Positions 30,760 through 42,725 of a stretch of 64,000 bases of DNA are shown here, piece by piece. Location: the NCBI GenBank assembly GCA_043772005.1, contig JAYVGP010000002.1, forward strand, positions 1 to 64,000, given 5' to 3'. The DNA is from JAYSSF01 sp043772005. Its GTDB lineage: Bacteria > Patescibacteriota > Gracilibacteria > Absconditabacterales > Absconditicoccaceae. Position numbers and translations under genes: made by a program. The notes beneath the pieces are model-generated. The model was given only the letters and a program-made list of their open reading frames with translations. It was not told the origin of the DNA and searched no databases. Each line of letters opens with the position of its first letter. The first letter of the stretch is position 1.

Positions 30760-30963
30760 CTAATGTTTTTTACGATCAATCATGATATTTTCATACTGAT
30801 CGAGCGACTGATCAATTTGTCATTTTTTAGCAGTAGCAGAACGGGGAGTAGATGGTATGTCCATCATCTTGGCGATGTTACTTCCTAAAGCTTCGGCTGG
30901 ATTGAGGGCAAGTGATGCGATACTCGATGCGATCGATTGCTTGGTGCTTGGATTTGTGGTCAT
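30760..30963 (-). CDS. Small hypothetical protein
   Basis: 67 residues from ATG 30963, rich in Ser, Ala and Lys, with a short C-terminal helix (QIDQSLDQYENIMIDRKK). From this start it overlaps the end of the SufBD-like gene by 79 bp. Starting at ATG 30867 removes nearly all overlap and gives 35 residues. Either start is possible. No function can be assigned. Confidence 0.45.
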
Positions 30964-31619
30964 GAGATACCGGTACAAGATAAAACATTATTTGTCACCA
31001 TCGTAACAAGTGGTGATATGATAGCATCAGACTCAATATGTGTAGTCATACTACGTATCATACTCTCGATGATGAGTTGTGTACTCTGTCTACGATCCAA
31101 TCATCTCGACATACAATAGAACATTTGCATCGGATCAATACGATCCACTTTGGCTCCATGTGAAGCTGAAATATCGTTACTCCTCACATCCAATACAGGT
31201 AAAGTACGTAGCTTGATCTTGCCTCACAATAATACATTTTGTTCCAGTAGATTTCAAGTCGATCATGAGATACCTGGATCAATAATCACATTACCATCCA
31301 CCGTAATATCGCTGTGCGGAGTACAAAATGACACAATATGAATATTACTCAATGAACCAGACTCAGCAAGAGTACTCGTAAATTTGAGACTTGTGGGAGC
31401 TCATGATGACATCACTATGGCACGAATCACTGCCTGAGATCAAGCCAAATGACTGACATCAATCACAACCTGTGCATCAGACACAATCACAAGATAATTA
31501 AACACACAGTCTATTTCACAGATGATCTGCTTCACTCCATTACTCGAGTAGAAAATATCTACCAGTTCAGCGGTATCAATGATTGATTGAGATGTATAAT
31601 TATTTGTATGAGTAGACAT
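30885..31619 (-). CDS. SufB/SufD-family Fe-S assembly protein, short form
   Basis: 244 residues, little more than half the usual SufD. The C-terminal SufBD beta-helix signature is clear: LDVRSNDISASHGAKVDRIDPMQMFYCMSRGLDRRQSTQLIIESMI. Upstream are repeated beta-strand segments (VIIDPGISG, NVLLGGKIKLRTLPVLDV). The family builds Fe-S clusters with SufC; no sufC, sufB or sufS is seen here, so this is a lone, N-terminally trimmed member. The last about 24 residues after SCTGIS look non-conserved and overlap the next ORF. Confidence 0.8.
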
Positions 31620-31688
31620 GGCAAGCACTTTATTAATCTTACAACGTGAAAACAGTCCCCTAGAATAGCCTTAAAATTTTCAAACCAC

Positions 31689-32870
31689 TTACCCTCCAAA
31701 CAATCCCCAAGCTCTTACAAGATCCTGTCAAAGTATATAAATTCACAACGCCATCAATGCGATGAAGAAGAACATATTGATATAGTTTTCGATGACAAAG
31801 TATTTTTGTGGCTTAAATCTTCATACTGCCTGAATAATCGATCCTACTACTCTACCTCCATCGAGCGCTGGAATTGGGAGTAGATTAAACAGTGCAAGTG
31901 ACAATGAGATCAATCATGCAAATGCAAGATACGCTGACCAACCTCTTGTATTGGCAATATCTTTTCATGCCTTGATTACGCCTGCAGGTCCAGACATCAT
32001 CTTGAGTCAGTCTTGTGTCGTCTTCGCATCAAATGAAATCAAACTTGATCAAATACGACCGAGACCCTTGAGCATTGAGCGAGACTGATAATGCAACTCA
32101 TTCCAAGCCATAGTCCAGGATTTAGAGCCAAATGATACAGTCTTCAGTACCGGCTTAGCAATACCGATTCATAGCTGACATGGTCATATACAACTATATG
32201 ATAATGACTGCATTGATCAGTCAGTTTTAGCTACATCCACTTGAATCGTCTGATCTTTCAGTGTTGATAGATTCTTGACAAGCGTATAGACAGAGACGGG
32301 CGATTGATTGATAGCGGTGATCGTATCTCATGGCTGTAAACCTTGCTTCGCTGCCCATGAATCAGACAATATCTCGCTAATAATTGCACTCTGAGTCACA
32401 ATATTAGTATCAGTATATCATTTTTCATACAGAGTATCGATACTTGGAGACAAGTATGAAATATTATGACTCGTGTCAGTAGAAATCTGGATTGGCTGCA
32501 CCCCAACCATAAATACTACTACAAAGATCAGATATGTAGCGATAAAATTCATCGTAATACCAGCCAATAAGATCACAATCTTACGCCATAGTGAAGCAGT
32601 GATTAAACTATCAGATGCAAGAAACTCTTCTTCATTTTCAGGATCTTCTCATTTTAGCCTGACAAATCATCCTAGCGGTATCCAATTGAGAGTATATTCT
32701 GTACCAGCTTTATCAGTCCACATCTTCAATGCCTTGGGAGGTATGCCCACACCGAACTCCAATACCTTTACACCCAGCTTCTTCGCAGCTCGGAAGTGAC
32801 CCAATTCATGAATCACTACCAAAAGCATCAGCATCACTATTCACACGATAATCGCTACAATTGTTCACAT
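31689..32870 (-). CDS. rseP: Site-2 protease RseP (zinc intramembrane metalloprotease)
   Basis: Cuts membrane-anchored regulators or signal-peptide remnants. 393 residues. HELGHFRAAKKLGVKVLEFGVG has the HExxH zinc motif in the first helix. A PDZ domain spans about residues 150-240 (AAKQGLQPGDTITAINQSPV). The second active-site motif NLLPIPALDGGRVV supplies the third ligand Asp. About four helices, as in the family. The start ATG is followed directly by UGA-Gly. A small membrane protein gene lies 25 bp upstream in the same operon. Confidence 0.93.
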
Positions 32871-32895
32871 CAGTCAGATTAAGAAAATATAAAAC

Positions 32896-33195
32896 TTACT
32901 TAGTTATGTCAATCTTTATAATATTTGTATTCTGTTTACTAGTTTTGGTATTCCATTGTCAGATAAAATCAATATTAACTCTATCTCGCAGTTGTCTTTT
33001 AGCAATCGCTACTTGAAACACTGCTACATTGTGACGGAACTTCACATCATCCAACTCTTTCATACTTTGACGGAGAAAATATCATTTAGTGCTCGTATTA
33101 TTGATCGTAATCAGATAAAAAAAGACAAAAAATAAGATCCCTGCAAGCAATCCTCAGATCTTAAACCATGACCATCGATGAGATACTTTATGCAT
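32896..33195 (-). CDS. Small bitopic membrane protein upstream of rseP
   Basis: 99 residues. A basic N-terminus, one transmembrane helix (about 14-35, GGLLAGILFFVFFYLITI) and an extracytoplasmic amphipathic helix (about 45-75) followed by a polar tail. The layout resembles FtsL/DivIC-type septal proteins or anti-sigma anchors, but there is no sequence proof. Being in an operon with rseP, it could be a substrate or partner; that is inference. Confidence 0.65.
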
Positions 33196-33421
33196 TTCGA
33201 TTTGGAAAAGTAGACTATCTGACTATAGTGTTTGTGTTTCTAAATTCCACTTAATTTATATTAAACAACCTACGGCGTTGGATAGACTACAAGAATCCGT
33301 GAGCAAACAACCATAGCAAGTTTCAATAAAGCCGATTGAGCGGGGTCCCTCCTCTGGAGAGGAAAATCAATTCGCATAAACAACACCATCAACAAGAATA
33401 ATTTACTCAAACTATACAAAA

Positions 33422-33922
33422 ATGAAAAAACCAGCTATCATCCTCGAAAATCTGCGTAGTGCTTATAATGTCTGAAATATTGTACGTACTGCTGATGCAC
33501 TATGACGAGACGTCATCATCGCAGGATATACTCCATCACCACTATCCAATCCCAAAGTACAGAAGACGTCACTGTGAGCACAAAACATGATCACCATCCA
33601 CGAATACCCATGAAGACACCATGATGGGTCTGACATCCTGGCAGTTCAGTCAGCCATCGAGTTCGCGAGAACAACTTATGGGTCAGTATATGCTCTTGAG
33701 ATTACTGGCACAAGTCAAGATCTCAGATCGATCGATCGAAAAACATTAGACGGCAGCTTCGCACTACTCGTAGGTAATGAACCAGATGGTGTAGAGCTAT
33801 CTACATTATCATCCGTTGACTGAGTACTCCACATCCCCATGCTCTGATCCAAAGAATCACTCAATGTAGGTCAAGCTGCTGCAGTAGCAATGTGGCATAC
33901 ATTCTCATCTTATAGTTGATAA
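33422..33922 (+). CDS. SpoU-family (TrmH-type) RNA 2'-O-methyltransferase
   Basis: 166 residues, only the SPOUT catalytic domain. Motif 1 is NLRSAYNVGNIVRTADALG, motif 2 FALLVGNEPDGVE, and motif 3 IPMLGSKESLNVGQAAAVAMW, which form the trefoil knot and SAM site. No N-terminal RNA-binding extension, as in TrmL-like enzymes. Target (tRNA wobble position or rRNA) cannot be told. Its UAA directly abuts the ATG of the large surface protein. Confidence 0.9.
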
Positions 33923-36900
33923 ATGATACTAAAATCATTATACATCATATCAATGCAGTTAATCTATCCATCAATTATTCAAAACTCATATAAGATAACA
34001 AGGAGTATCTTAATTTTATGCTTAGTAGTAATAACCAACACATTGTGAGTTGTACATCATGCCTCTGCTCAATCACCTGAAAACAACAGTAATTCATTCC
34101 TCTCCGCTATTCAATCACAATGAATCAATACCACCAATCTCACTACATCCAACGCAATTTCTCGTTATGATACGGTCAGACTATTGAGTAGTGTAGAATG
34201 TATTGACTGTCTTGCAGCTCCACAGTGGATGAAGGATCGCTATACTCTTCAGCGACTGAGAAACTTTGCTGCATTTCCAAGTAACAACTTTGACGATCTC
34301 TCATACCCAATCACACAATATAAATCTCTCAACTACTACTACTGTGCTGCCTATGCAGCCGATCAGTGATTTGTCAACTGATATCCGCGCAATGCATCTA
34401 GCTACTGTCCTGGTAAATTCTGTGGAGTAGCAAATACCACAATGGCAGAGTTTGTACAAATTATCTTCAATATTACCGCTAAATATAGTACAACACAATA
34501 TAAGCCTGACTGGAAAAGTATTCAATCTCGAGCATCAAGTTTAATCCCAAGTGATCAAGCCCGTATATTTGACTTGGATGATCTTGCAACGATCAAGCGT
34601 AGCGCTGCGGAATGTGGTAAAGAGGAATGTCTCACTCTATCACAAGCTCAGCTAATGGCTTATGCAAGATATTGTACTTACAATCTCGCTGCATGTAATT
34701 TCAAACCATGGGCATGAGCGCCCGAAAAGGTATGGCCAGTAGCTGAGCTCAATATCCTTACTCAAGAATGAATTCTCACAGTTACTCAAGCAGATCAGAT
34801 CTCTCGCGTTATCACCAAACTCGCACCAGGAAGTCAGATGATAGAAATCTTCCAAAAAATTAACGCTAAGACACAATGTACTTTTGATGAGGATTATGAC
34901 GAAGATGATGATGATAATCCTGACGATAACTGCCCATACGTATCTAATCCAAGCCAAAAAGATACCGATAAAGATGGTATTGGTGATGCATGTGACTGTG
35001 ATATTGATAATGATAATATAGCAAATGGAATAGGAATTGTTGATGATCAATGAAATATCATCGCAAATAAGCTCATACCTACAAATAAAAATGACACCGA
35101 TCTTACAAACTCATTATATGATCAATGTGAGGACATTGGAACATCAAAACTCAAGTGACTATGGATCAAATCAGAACAAATCTCTTGTCCTACAATAAAT
35201 ACAACAGTATCATTCATCTGTAAATATAAAGGAATAATCGATCAAATGAAATGGGATTTTGGGGATGGAACAACTACCAATGCATGATGTCAAACCTCAC
35301 ATAAATACACCAAAGTATGATCATACACCATCACAGCAACTTCCACTAATAGAGCAATTGCTAAGACAGTAGTAACCATTGGAGCAAACGAAAACAGCTG
35401 TAAGTCAAATATCTCAAGTTATATGACAGCAATTCCACTTTTACAAAAGGTCAATAAACCAGTAAATTATAAACTCTATCCGAGTAATTTTGTAATCAGT
35501 GATGTATCTCAGGTATCATGCAACTACGGAGACAGTACGAACAAGCTATTCACTACTACAAATATCCCTCAAGCATTTGACCAAAACCACACCTATAGCA
35601 AAATCTGACGCTATACAGCACAATGTACTATCACCCTCAAGGACGGTCGTACTCTCCCAAATGCAGCTACAGTAACAGTAGAAGATATCGATAATTGTAT
35701 CTTTACTCCCAATACCAACCAACAAGATCTCAACAACAACTGAATCGGTGATACATGTGAGGATCCTGACTTATTGGGATTATGGATTAATAACGATGCG
35801 AGTTGTGTCACGGCGCCTGCTATCGTCAACTTTGGATGTACTTACACTGGCAATATCGGTGACATCAACCGAAATTTTGGTCAATGATCCAAAAGCATTG
35901 GCTGTAATGTTAGTAATCGCTATACACAAGCAGGAAGCTACACCATCACTGCCACTGCCAACAAATGAGTCAAAGCCACTACCACCATCAAAGTCATCGG
36001 AACTGAATGACAACAATGACTGAGCATCTCAAGTGATAAGCAAATCATTGAACCATGACAAACAGCTACTATCTCATCTCAAACATTGTGATCTATTGAC
36101 TCAATCGAATATATCTCATCCCTAGGCACAACCAAACTTAAACCAGGTCAGACCTATCCATTTACTCCTCGTAAAGCAGGTAGCTATAGTATTACAGCCA
36201 AGGCATATCGTGGATCTACGCTCATATCAGCAGCACAGCTCATCATCGCAGTCACAAGCACAACGCAACGCAATGCCAGCATTATACTTACACCTACATC
36301 ACTCACGATACCAGCCAATACACCACTCAGACTCACAACCACACTAGGCAATATTAAGCCGTCCAACATCAAAGAAATCAAACGAGACTTTGGCGATGGA
36401 ACCAACACAATCAATAATAGCCTATCACTCACCAAAATCTATCTCACTGCTTGAGTCAAAGTCATCATGCAGACCGTAGCACTTGATGACAATACACAGC
36501 TCATCACTATGACTACTATTAGTGTAGGATGAACCAATGACCAATGTCTCGCGAGCTATATGTCAGCTACTCCACTGATACAATCAGTCGGTATACCCGT
36601 CGTATATCAGATCAATCTACTCAATCTTTGACCAGACCAAATCAAAAAAATTACCTGTGACTATGGCGACGGCATCATCAGAGTATTTACTAGTGAAATA
36701 GCCAAAAATCTGACCCAACCTCATGTCTATCTCAAAGCAGCACGCTATACTGCTCAATGTACACTCACCCTCGACAACTGACTCATCCTACCCAATACTG
36801 CTACTGTGACAGTCATATGACGCGACAGATGCCGAGACAGTTCAGTATATAAATGTGATATGGACCGCGATACCATCCCTGATATTTGTGATCAAGATAT

Positions 36901-37327
36901 CGACTGAGACGAAACCGATAATCTCATGTGACTGATCCTATACGAGCGCTCGAGCTGTATCATTGATGATGATAACACCAACCTACCGCTCAAGCAATAT
37001 GAACACCAACAAGCCGCCACAGGAGTCAAGATCGACAACTGTCCATTTACTGTAAACAAGGATCAAGCTGATGATAACAAAGATGGTTACGGTAATGTAT
37101 GTCAAACCACAGATCAGGTATGTATCCTCTTTGATGGAACAAGCTATCCATGACCATGCCCCGTGATCAACCCATCATTACCATGACTATCTACCATCCA
37201 AGTCAAAGCGTGTAGCAAATGCCCATGTGCATATGTTCAGTGACCTACCGAAGCAGTCAGATCATTACTCTTCAATCCTCAGCAAACTTTGCTCCAAGTA
37301 ACTGGTAGTACTTTATCGATTAAGTAA
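33923..37327 (+). CDS. Large secreted surface protein with PKD and thrombospondin type-3 repeats
   Basis: 1134 residues. A long basic N-terminus and hydrophobic helix ending in HHASAQ form a signal peptide (a shorter start at 33953 is possible). A Cys-containing N-terminal domain (about 70-310) is followed by calcium-binding TSP3-like stretches (about 319-366; DKDGIGDACD), then at least five PKD-like domains (about 440-480, 530-575, 633-690, 816-860, 907-960; WDFGDGTTT, RDFGDGTNT, CDYGDG), and further TSP3-like repeats (about 590-615 and 976-1060). Very rich in Asp, Thr and Ile. Probably cell-surface adhesion or attachment to the host cell. Confidence 0.88.
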
Positions 37328-37330
37328 GTG

Positions 37331-38035
37331 ATGACATATCATCTCCCATCATACCCAACAAATCGTCTCGAAGCACTCCTCCATCTGGATGTGCTGGCTT
37401 CAGCGATGATTAATCAGCAACCCACATCATATCGTGACTATACGATCAAATGAGGTATCATCCCACTATGACCAGTTATCCACAGCGGTAGCATGACGAT
37501 GACGATCCTCAAGATGATATCTAGTGCGCAATCTCATCATTATACACTCGTATATGATCCAGCCATGATGACTACCGACACCAAACTATCTCTCAATGAT
37601 AAAAATAAACTCACTACCAGCTTTGGGCATCAGGTCAAAATTGAGTCCAGTATCACACAAATCCCACAACGAATTAACGAGCTATGCTGCATGATGCAGA
37701 TCTACGATAAAGTCAAATTCATCCAACTTTATACCATTGCTGAACGAGAGTTGATCGATACGAGTCACCCCATCATCCGAGTAGGAGCAAATCTGCACCA
37801 ATGACTAACGCTAGATGCATCACTCATTGAAGATGAAAAAATCCTGACCGGACTCGCGTTAGGTCAGCTTACCGATGATTCCCTTAGTTGATATCGTCTT
37901 CTCTCCACCATGATCCGCTACTACGAATCACAACCCGGTGATCACAGCATCAGTCCAGTCAGCTATCACAATACCGCTCTCATTGATGGACAGAAAGATA
38001 ATACTGTTGGCTATTGTGCTGCAGTGATTATCTAA
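37331..38035 (+). CDS. Protein of unknown function downstream of the surface protein
   Basis: 234 residues, not recognised. No signal peptide; two Cys-containing spots (ELCCMMQIYDKVKF, GYCAAVII at the C-terminus). Mixed alpha/beta composition with several His and Ser. It begins 3 bp after the PKD protein stops, so it is almost surely cotranscribed and may act in its processing or attachment; that is inference from position only. Confidence 0.65.
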
Positions 38036-38080
38036 GTCTTAATAGAATTAATTTTGCAATATTAATACATTTCATACAAA

Positions 38081-38770
38081 ATGAATAAAATTCAACTAAA
38101 CAAAACCGAATTAAAAGAAGTTAATAAATTATATAAGAAAATCCTACAAAATAGATTTATTAATAAAAGCGGATTTATTAACAATGAATTAGAATTACTA
38201 TTGAACGATTGAATAGAATCTCTTAAAAATAATTTATTTTTTGCATCTATTTCTGTATTTTCTACTTTTTTAGAAAAATATCTTAGAGATAAGCTAATCT
38301 CATATGAATATCTCAAAGAAAATAAGACTATAAATGATTTTCTTCCCGAAAACCTCGAAATAATTCAAAATATTGAAGAAAAAATCGAAGACTGAAAAGA
38401 TCAAGATCAAAAAATATATATCTTTGAAAAGATTTGTGATAAATTAGTAAAAAACAATCAGATAGAAAACGACGTTTCTGAAGAGTTGAAAGAGCTTTAT
38501 AAAGACATAAGAATACCAATACAACACTGAATTTACGGTAGAATAATAAAGAAATACATAGGAAGATATGATGTGTGAGTTAAGATGACTTCTCTTCCTA
38601 AAGAATTCTACTCTGAATGAGTTATTGATATGTCAGATGAATATATATCTCTAAATAAAATAGCAGTTTATAATCCACTATTTAGATTTTTTTTACTACC
38701 TCTCTTATTTAAAGAGTTATCTTTTACTTTACTACGTAAAATAAATCAAATCACACAAAAAAATAATTAA
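38081..38770 (+). CDS. HEPN-like helical protein (Abi/RNase-type candidate)
   Basis: 229 residues, all-helical, very rich in Lys, Asn, Ile and Leu. Its DNA is clearly more A/T-rich than its neighbours. A FSTFLEKYLRDKLI segment and, later, KDIRIPIQHGIYGR contain an Rx4H pattern placed as in HEPN RNase domains. HEPN proteins often serve in abortive infection or toxin systems. No partner antitoxin gene is adjacent. The assignment rests on the motif and predicted helices only; acquisition by transfer is plausible. Confidence 0.55.
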
Positions 38771-38795
38771 AAAATCGACTGAGTCGATTTTTTAC
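38770..38795. terminator. Bidirectional terminator between HEPN-like gene and topA
   Basis: AAAAAATCGAC-TGA-GTCGATTTTTT is perfectly symmetric, giving a T-run on both strands. It overlaps the stop codon of each gene. Confidence 0.9.
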
Positions 38796-41188
38796 TCCTT
38801 CAACTCTTCTTCCTCGCTCTTCGGCAAATTCTCCGTATTTGCACAATCAGGATATCTATCACATGACAAGAATTTCCCACGACGAGATGATTTGACGACC
38901 ATAGTTCATTTGCCGCATTTAGGACACGGTTTGGCATAATCTTTACTCAGAAGTTCGTTCTCATAGGCAGAGATAGACTTGATCCACTTCACATCAGGAT
39001 ACAGTGATGAACTCAGAAACGGTCAGAATCTCCCAATTCTCACCACCATCGTACCACCCGCAGGACATGGCTTGCCTTCGTATTTCTCTCTGAGAGGAAA
39101 TAGTTTCGCTTCTGCATCATCAGTCTCACTAATATAATCACACTCTGGGTAACGATTACATCCATAGAAGCTTGATCCTGACTTAGCAAATTTGGTCACC
39201 AGTTCTCATTGTTCACACTTGGGACATGGTTTACCAGTGAGCATCTGGATACGGTCTGCCTCCTTCGCAGACTCGATATTTGGTTCAAATCCAGCCCAAA
39301 AATCAGTCAACATCTTCTGCCAATCTACCGCTCCTTCTGCTACTCCATCGAGATCATCTTCCAGCTTTGCAGTAAACTGATAGTTCATCAAATCGATAAA
39401 ATGTTGCTCCAAGAATTTCGTCACTCAAAAAGCAATCTCAGTAGGTTTGAGTTTCTGCTGATCCTTGACAACATATAGTCTATCTTGAATTGTCTGGATA
39501 ATACTCGCATAGGTCGACGGACGTCAGATACCTAGCGTCTCCATCTTCTTGACCAATGTAGCTTCAGTATAACGTGCTGGTGCTTTGGTATAATTTTGTA
39601 CAGCAGACAAATCACTACTCGAGATCTCAGTCCCAACCTCCAACAACGGAAGCACGACATCATCACGGTCAGCATACATGTATACTCTCAAATATCCATC
39701 AAATTCCATCACCTTACCTTGACACATCCACTGTTGTTGGTCGCTTACACTTGGCTGCCATTGATAGGTTGTCTGTTGGAACTGTGCAGGAGTCATCTGA
39801 CTCGCTACCGTTCTGGCTCGGATCAATTCATATAGTTTGTTTTCATATTGTCATAGTCTGACTTGTTCAGGCGTACGCTTGGGGTCAGTAGGACGGATCG
39901 CCTCATGTGCTTCTTGAGCATTTTTAGATTTAGAGGCAAACTGTCTACTCTGGTGATATGCAGCTCAGAAGTTACTCTTCACATACTCAGCAATCGCATC
40001 AATACTCTGCTGCGATAGATTTGGGCTATCAGTTCTCATATACGTGATAAATCACTGTTCATACAACTTCTGAGCAGTCTGCATCACAGTCTTGACCGGC
40101 CAACCAAACATCCTACTCGCAGTCTGCTGGAGACTTGACGTAATGAACGGTATCCCAGGGTTACCACTTGTTTTCTTCTTCTGGATGTCAGTCAGACGAA
40201 ACTCTACTGGGTCACTGCTTGAAATAACTGATTGATCTCATCCTTTAGCTTTAGCTCATTGCTTTAGCTCTTTAATGTTCAACTGCTTAAACACCTGATC
40301 AACTGTCGCCTTATCAAATCTTCCATTACCAAGCTTGAGCGCTTCACCCTCATCAGATTCATCTTCTGACTGATTTTCTTCTTCCAAAACTACTCCTGAT
40401 CATACTTTTTGCAACTTAATATCAAAACTATCTTTAGATTCTTTTAGTTTTGCCTGAATCGTCCAGTATTCCTTCGCATCAAACGCATTAATCAACTCTT
40501 CTCTCTCAACCACAAGTTTGGTTGCCACCGACTGGACACGACCCGCACTGAGTCAGCTTTTGAGCTTACTCCATAACACTGGTGACACAGTAAATCACAC
40601 CAGCTTATCCAACACTGCACGACTCTTCTGAGATCAAACCAAGTCCATATCAATGGTACGAGGCTCAGCAATCGCATGCTCGATCGCTGTTTGTGTGATT
40701 TCATGAAATACAATACGAGGAGTCGTCGTCGGATCCAAACCAAGTAGCTGGCACAAGTGCCGACTGATTGCTTCTCATTCACGGTCTTCATCCGTTGCGA
40801 GGATTACCTTGGAGTGAGTTTTGGTGAGTTTCTTGAGATCTCTGACAATATTTTCCTTACCTTCTGCGACACCATATTCTGCTTCAAATTTATTTGCTAC
40901 CAAGTTAGCCATATTTCTATCGACCAGCTCCGTAATATGTCCCATACTCGCTACAATATCATATTCTTTACCCAAAAATTTCGTAATTGTTTTAGCCTTA
41001 GTCGGAGACTCTACAATCACAAGTATGCTGCCATTCATCCCCACTATATCAATTCATTTACTGACATATTTTGTAGTTATCTTATTATTTTTAGTTGATG
41101 GTGATGCCGAAGTCTTTGTAGACTTTACTTTTGTGGTAGTTTTTTTTGTGGTAGTTTTTACTTTAGGTTTTTTAGTTGTAGTAGCCAT
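38792..41188 (-). CDS. topA: DNA topoisomerase I
   Basis: Relaxes negative supercoils. 798 residues. A Lys/Thr-rich N-terminal tail of about 45 residues precedes the TOPRIM domain (ILVIVESPTKAKTI, ATDEDREGEAI). The catalytic Tyr lies in GFITYMRTDS, and AHEAIRPTD and GRPSTYASII are present. C-terminal zinc ribbons: the first (CPKCEQGELVTKF...GCNRYPEC) and last (CPKCGKGTMVV...SCDRYPDC) keep four Cys; the middle one has lost all but one Cys. The start at 41188 bridges a UGA near 41054 that would otherwise split the gene. Confidence 0.95.
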
Positions 41189-41367
41189 CTCACAGAACAG
41201 AAAAATACTGTCCCCACCATAACCAAAGTGATTCCAAATGCAACCAAGAAAAGAATTAGTAATAATGTATATCCGACGAGGGTACAACAACTTACAACTG
41301 TCAAGTAATAATCACCACAGCAATGATAAACTTTGACAGAAGTCAGGCTCAGCAATATAATAAGCAT
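41158..41367 (-). CDS. Possible small membrane protein upstream of topA
   Basis: 69-residue ORF with two hydrophobic segments (about 1-12 and 28-58). Its stop overlaps the topA start by 31 bp. It contains no UGA and has no recognisable family, so it could be chance. If real, it would be translationally coupled to topA. Confidence 0.3.
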   Translation of the reverse strand: MLIILLSLTSVKVYHCCGDYYLTVVSCCTLVGYTLLLILFLVAFGITLVMVGTVFFCSVRWLLQLKNLK

Positions 41368-41456
41368 ATTATCTCTAAACAACAGCAAATATTCGACCTC
41401 GATACCCTTAAAAGGGATACAGAATATCGACTCCTTAGCTCTTCTTTCCCAAACTA

Positions 41457-42566
41457 ATGGACCAATTTATGAATCAAATTGTTGAAGCGTATCTCAAAAA
41501 TAAAGATCAATGATCCTTTGGAACCAAAGACAAAATTTTCTTCTATAGAGAAATGTCATACCTAATCGAGTGATGAGTATCTATCTTGGATGCAGTAAGT
41601 ACAATTGCGAGTACCACTGACAATTATGCCATCAAATGAATCTGTCAGACCATCGCATGAGAGCTCAACGCTGGTCAAAGTTTCAGTAAAGCCCTAGGTA
41701 AACTAACAAAGTACTTCAGCGAAGGAGATGTAAATATCATCAAGTCTGGTGAGTCATCATGAGAAATGATTACCATCCTCAAGTCTCTTGCTCGTGAATA
41801 TGAGTTTCTCTCTGCAATGACGAGTAGTTTTGTGGGAGCAATGATCTATCCTGGTATCCTGTTTACGCTCTCAATTGGAGGTATGTTCTTCTTGTTTATC
41901 AAGATCTTGCCTGGTATCTTCCAAATCGTAAAAGACTTCGGAGGTATCAAACTACCAATGACCACACAACTCATGATTCAGTTTACTGATTTTATGGTAA
42001 ATAGCTGGGGATTACTACTATGAGGTATAATTTGACTTATAGTAATATTTAGCATCATTCGATCTAGTGAAACTGGTAATAGAAGAATTTGGGAAATCTT
42101 TTTGGTATTACCAGGATTCTGACCACTTCTGAGATACTATCACATGGTCAAGTTCTTCCGTTACTTCAAGTTGATGCAGATGTCTGGTATGAACTATCTC
42201 GAGATCTTTATGTACTTGAGAGAAATTATGGATATGCCAATGTATAAAACTATGATCAACACCGTCATCGCAGGTATCAAAAAATGAGAAACCATCTACT
42301 CCAACATTAGATATTTTACCAATATTATTCCTGCAGATGTGATGGTATTGATCAAAGTATGAGAACAGACCGCTAGCCTCGGTGGAGCACTGGATAATGT
42401 AATCAATATCTACTCCGACGAACTCCAAAAAGGTATCTCCAATATCTCCAAATTTATTGAACCAGTGATGATCATATTTGCATGATGAATCATTATGGCT
42501 ATCGCCACATCGGTATTCTGAGTAATCTGATCAATCCTCGAAGCTGCTCAATCCAGTGGAGGATAA
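41457..42566 (+). CDS. pilC: Type IV pilus/type II secretion inner-membrane platform protein PilC
   Basis: 369 residues, with two T2SSF domains (about 20-140 and 215-340) and three membrane helices (about 120-145, 182-205 and 340-362). Typical segments include FFYREMSYLIEGGVSILDA, AGELNAGQSFSKALG and, in the second repeat, VAGIKKGETIYSNIRYF with VLIKVGEQTASLGGALDNV. It anchors the pilus motor in the membrane. No pilB or pilT is adjacent; other possible pilus components are at 0.6, 3.5 and 9.5 kb. Many UGA-Gly codons. Confidence 0.9.
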
Positions 42567-42592
42567 AAAAAATAAATTATAGATTACAGTAG

Positions 42593-42617
42593 GACGAGTT
42601 CATAGCTCGTCTTTTTT
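42593..42617 (+). terminator. Terminator after pilC
   Basis: GACGAG and CTCGTC pair around a 7-nt loop, followed by six T residues. Confidence 0.85.
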
Positions 42618-42620
42618 ATC

Positions 42621-42647
42621 AAAATAAAAACTCGGCTATCAGCCGAG
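42621..42647 (-). terminator. Terminator after the delta' gene
   Basis: CTCGGCT-ATC-AGCCGAG is a perfect hairpin; on the minus strand it runs into TTTTTATTTT. It stands back to back with the pilC terminator. Confidence 0.85.
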
Positions 42648-42725
42648 CCATGTCATATTCTTATTTTGATTAAGCAACAGCGAATACCTGCGAGTGTGCT
42701 TTTAACTTTTTTTGATCTACTTTAT

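Noticed and set aside
33330..33365. Terminator or mobile repeat (TCCCTCCTCTGGAGAGGA palindrome)
   Set aside because: A short C/G palindrome without T-run and too short to link to the other repeats with confidence.
41401..41420. ATACCCTT/AAGGGAT hairpin before pilC as a terminator or operator
   Set aside because: Weak, no T-run, and no repeated copy to support an operator.
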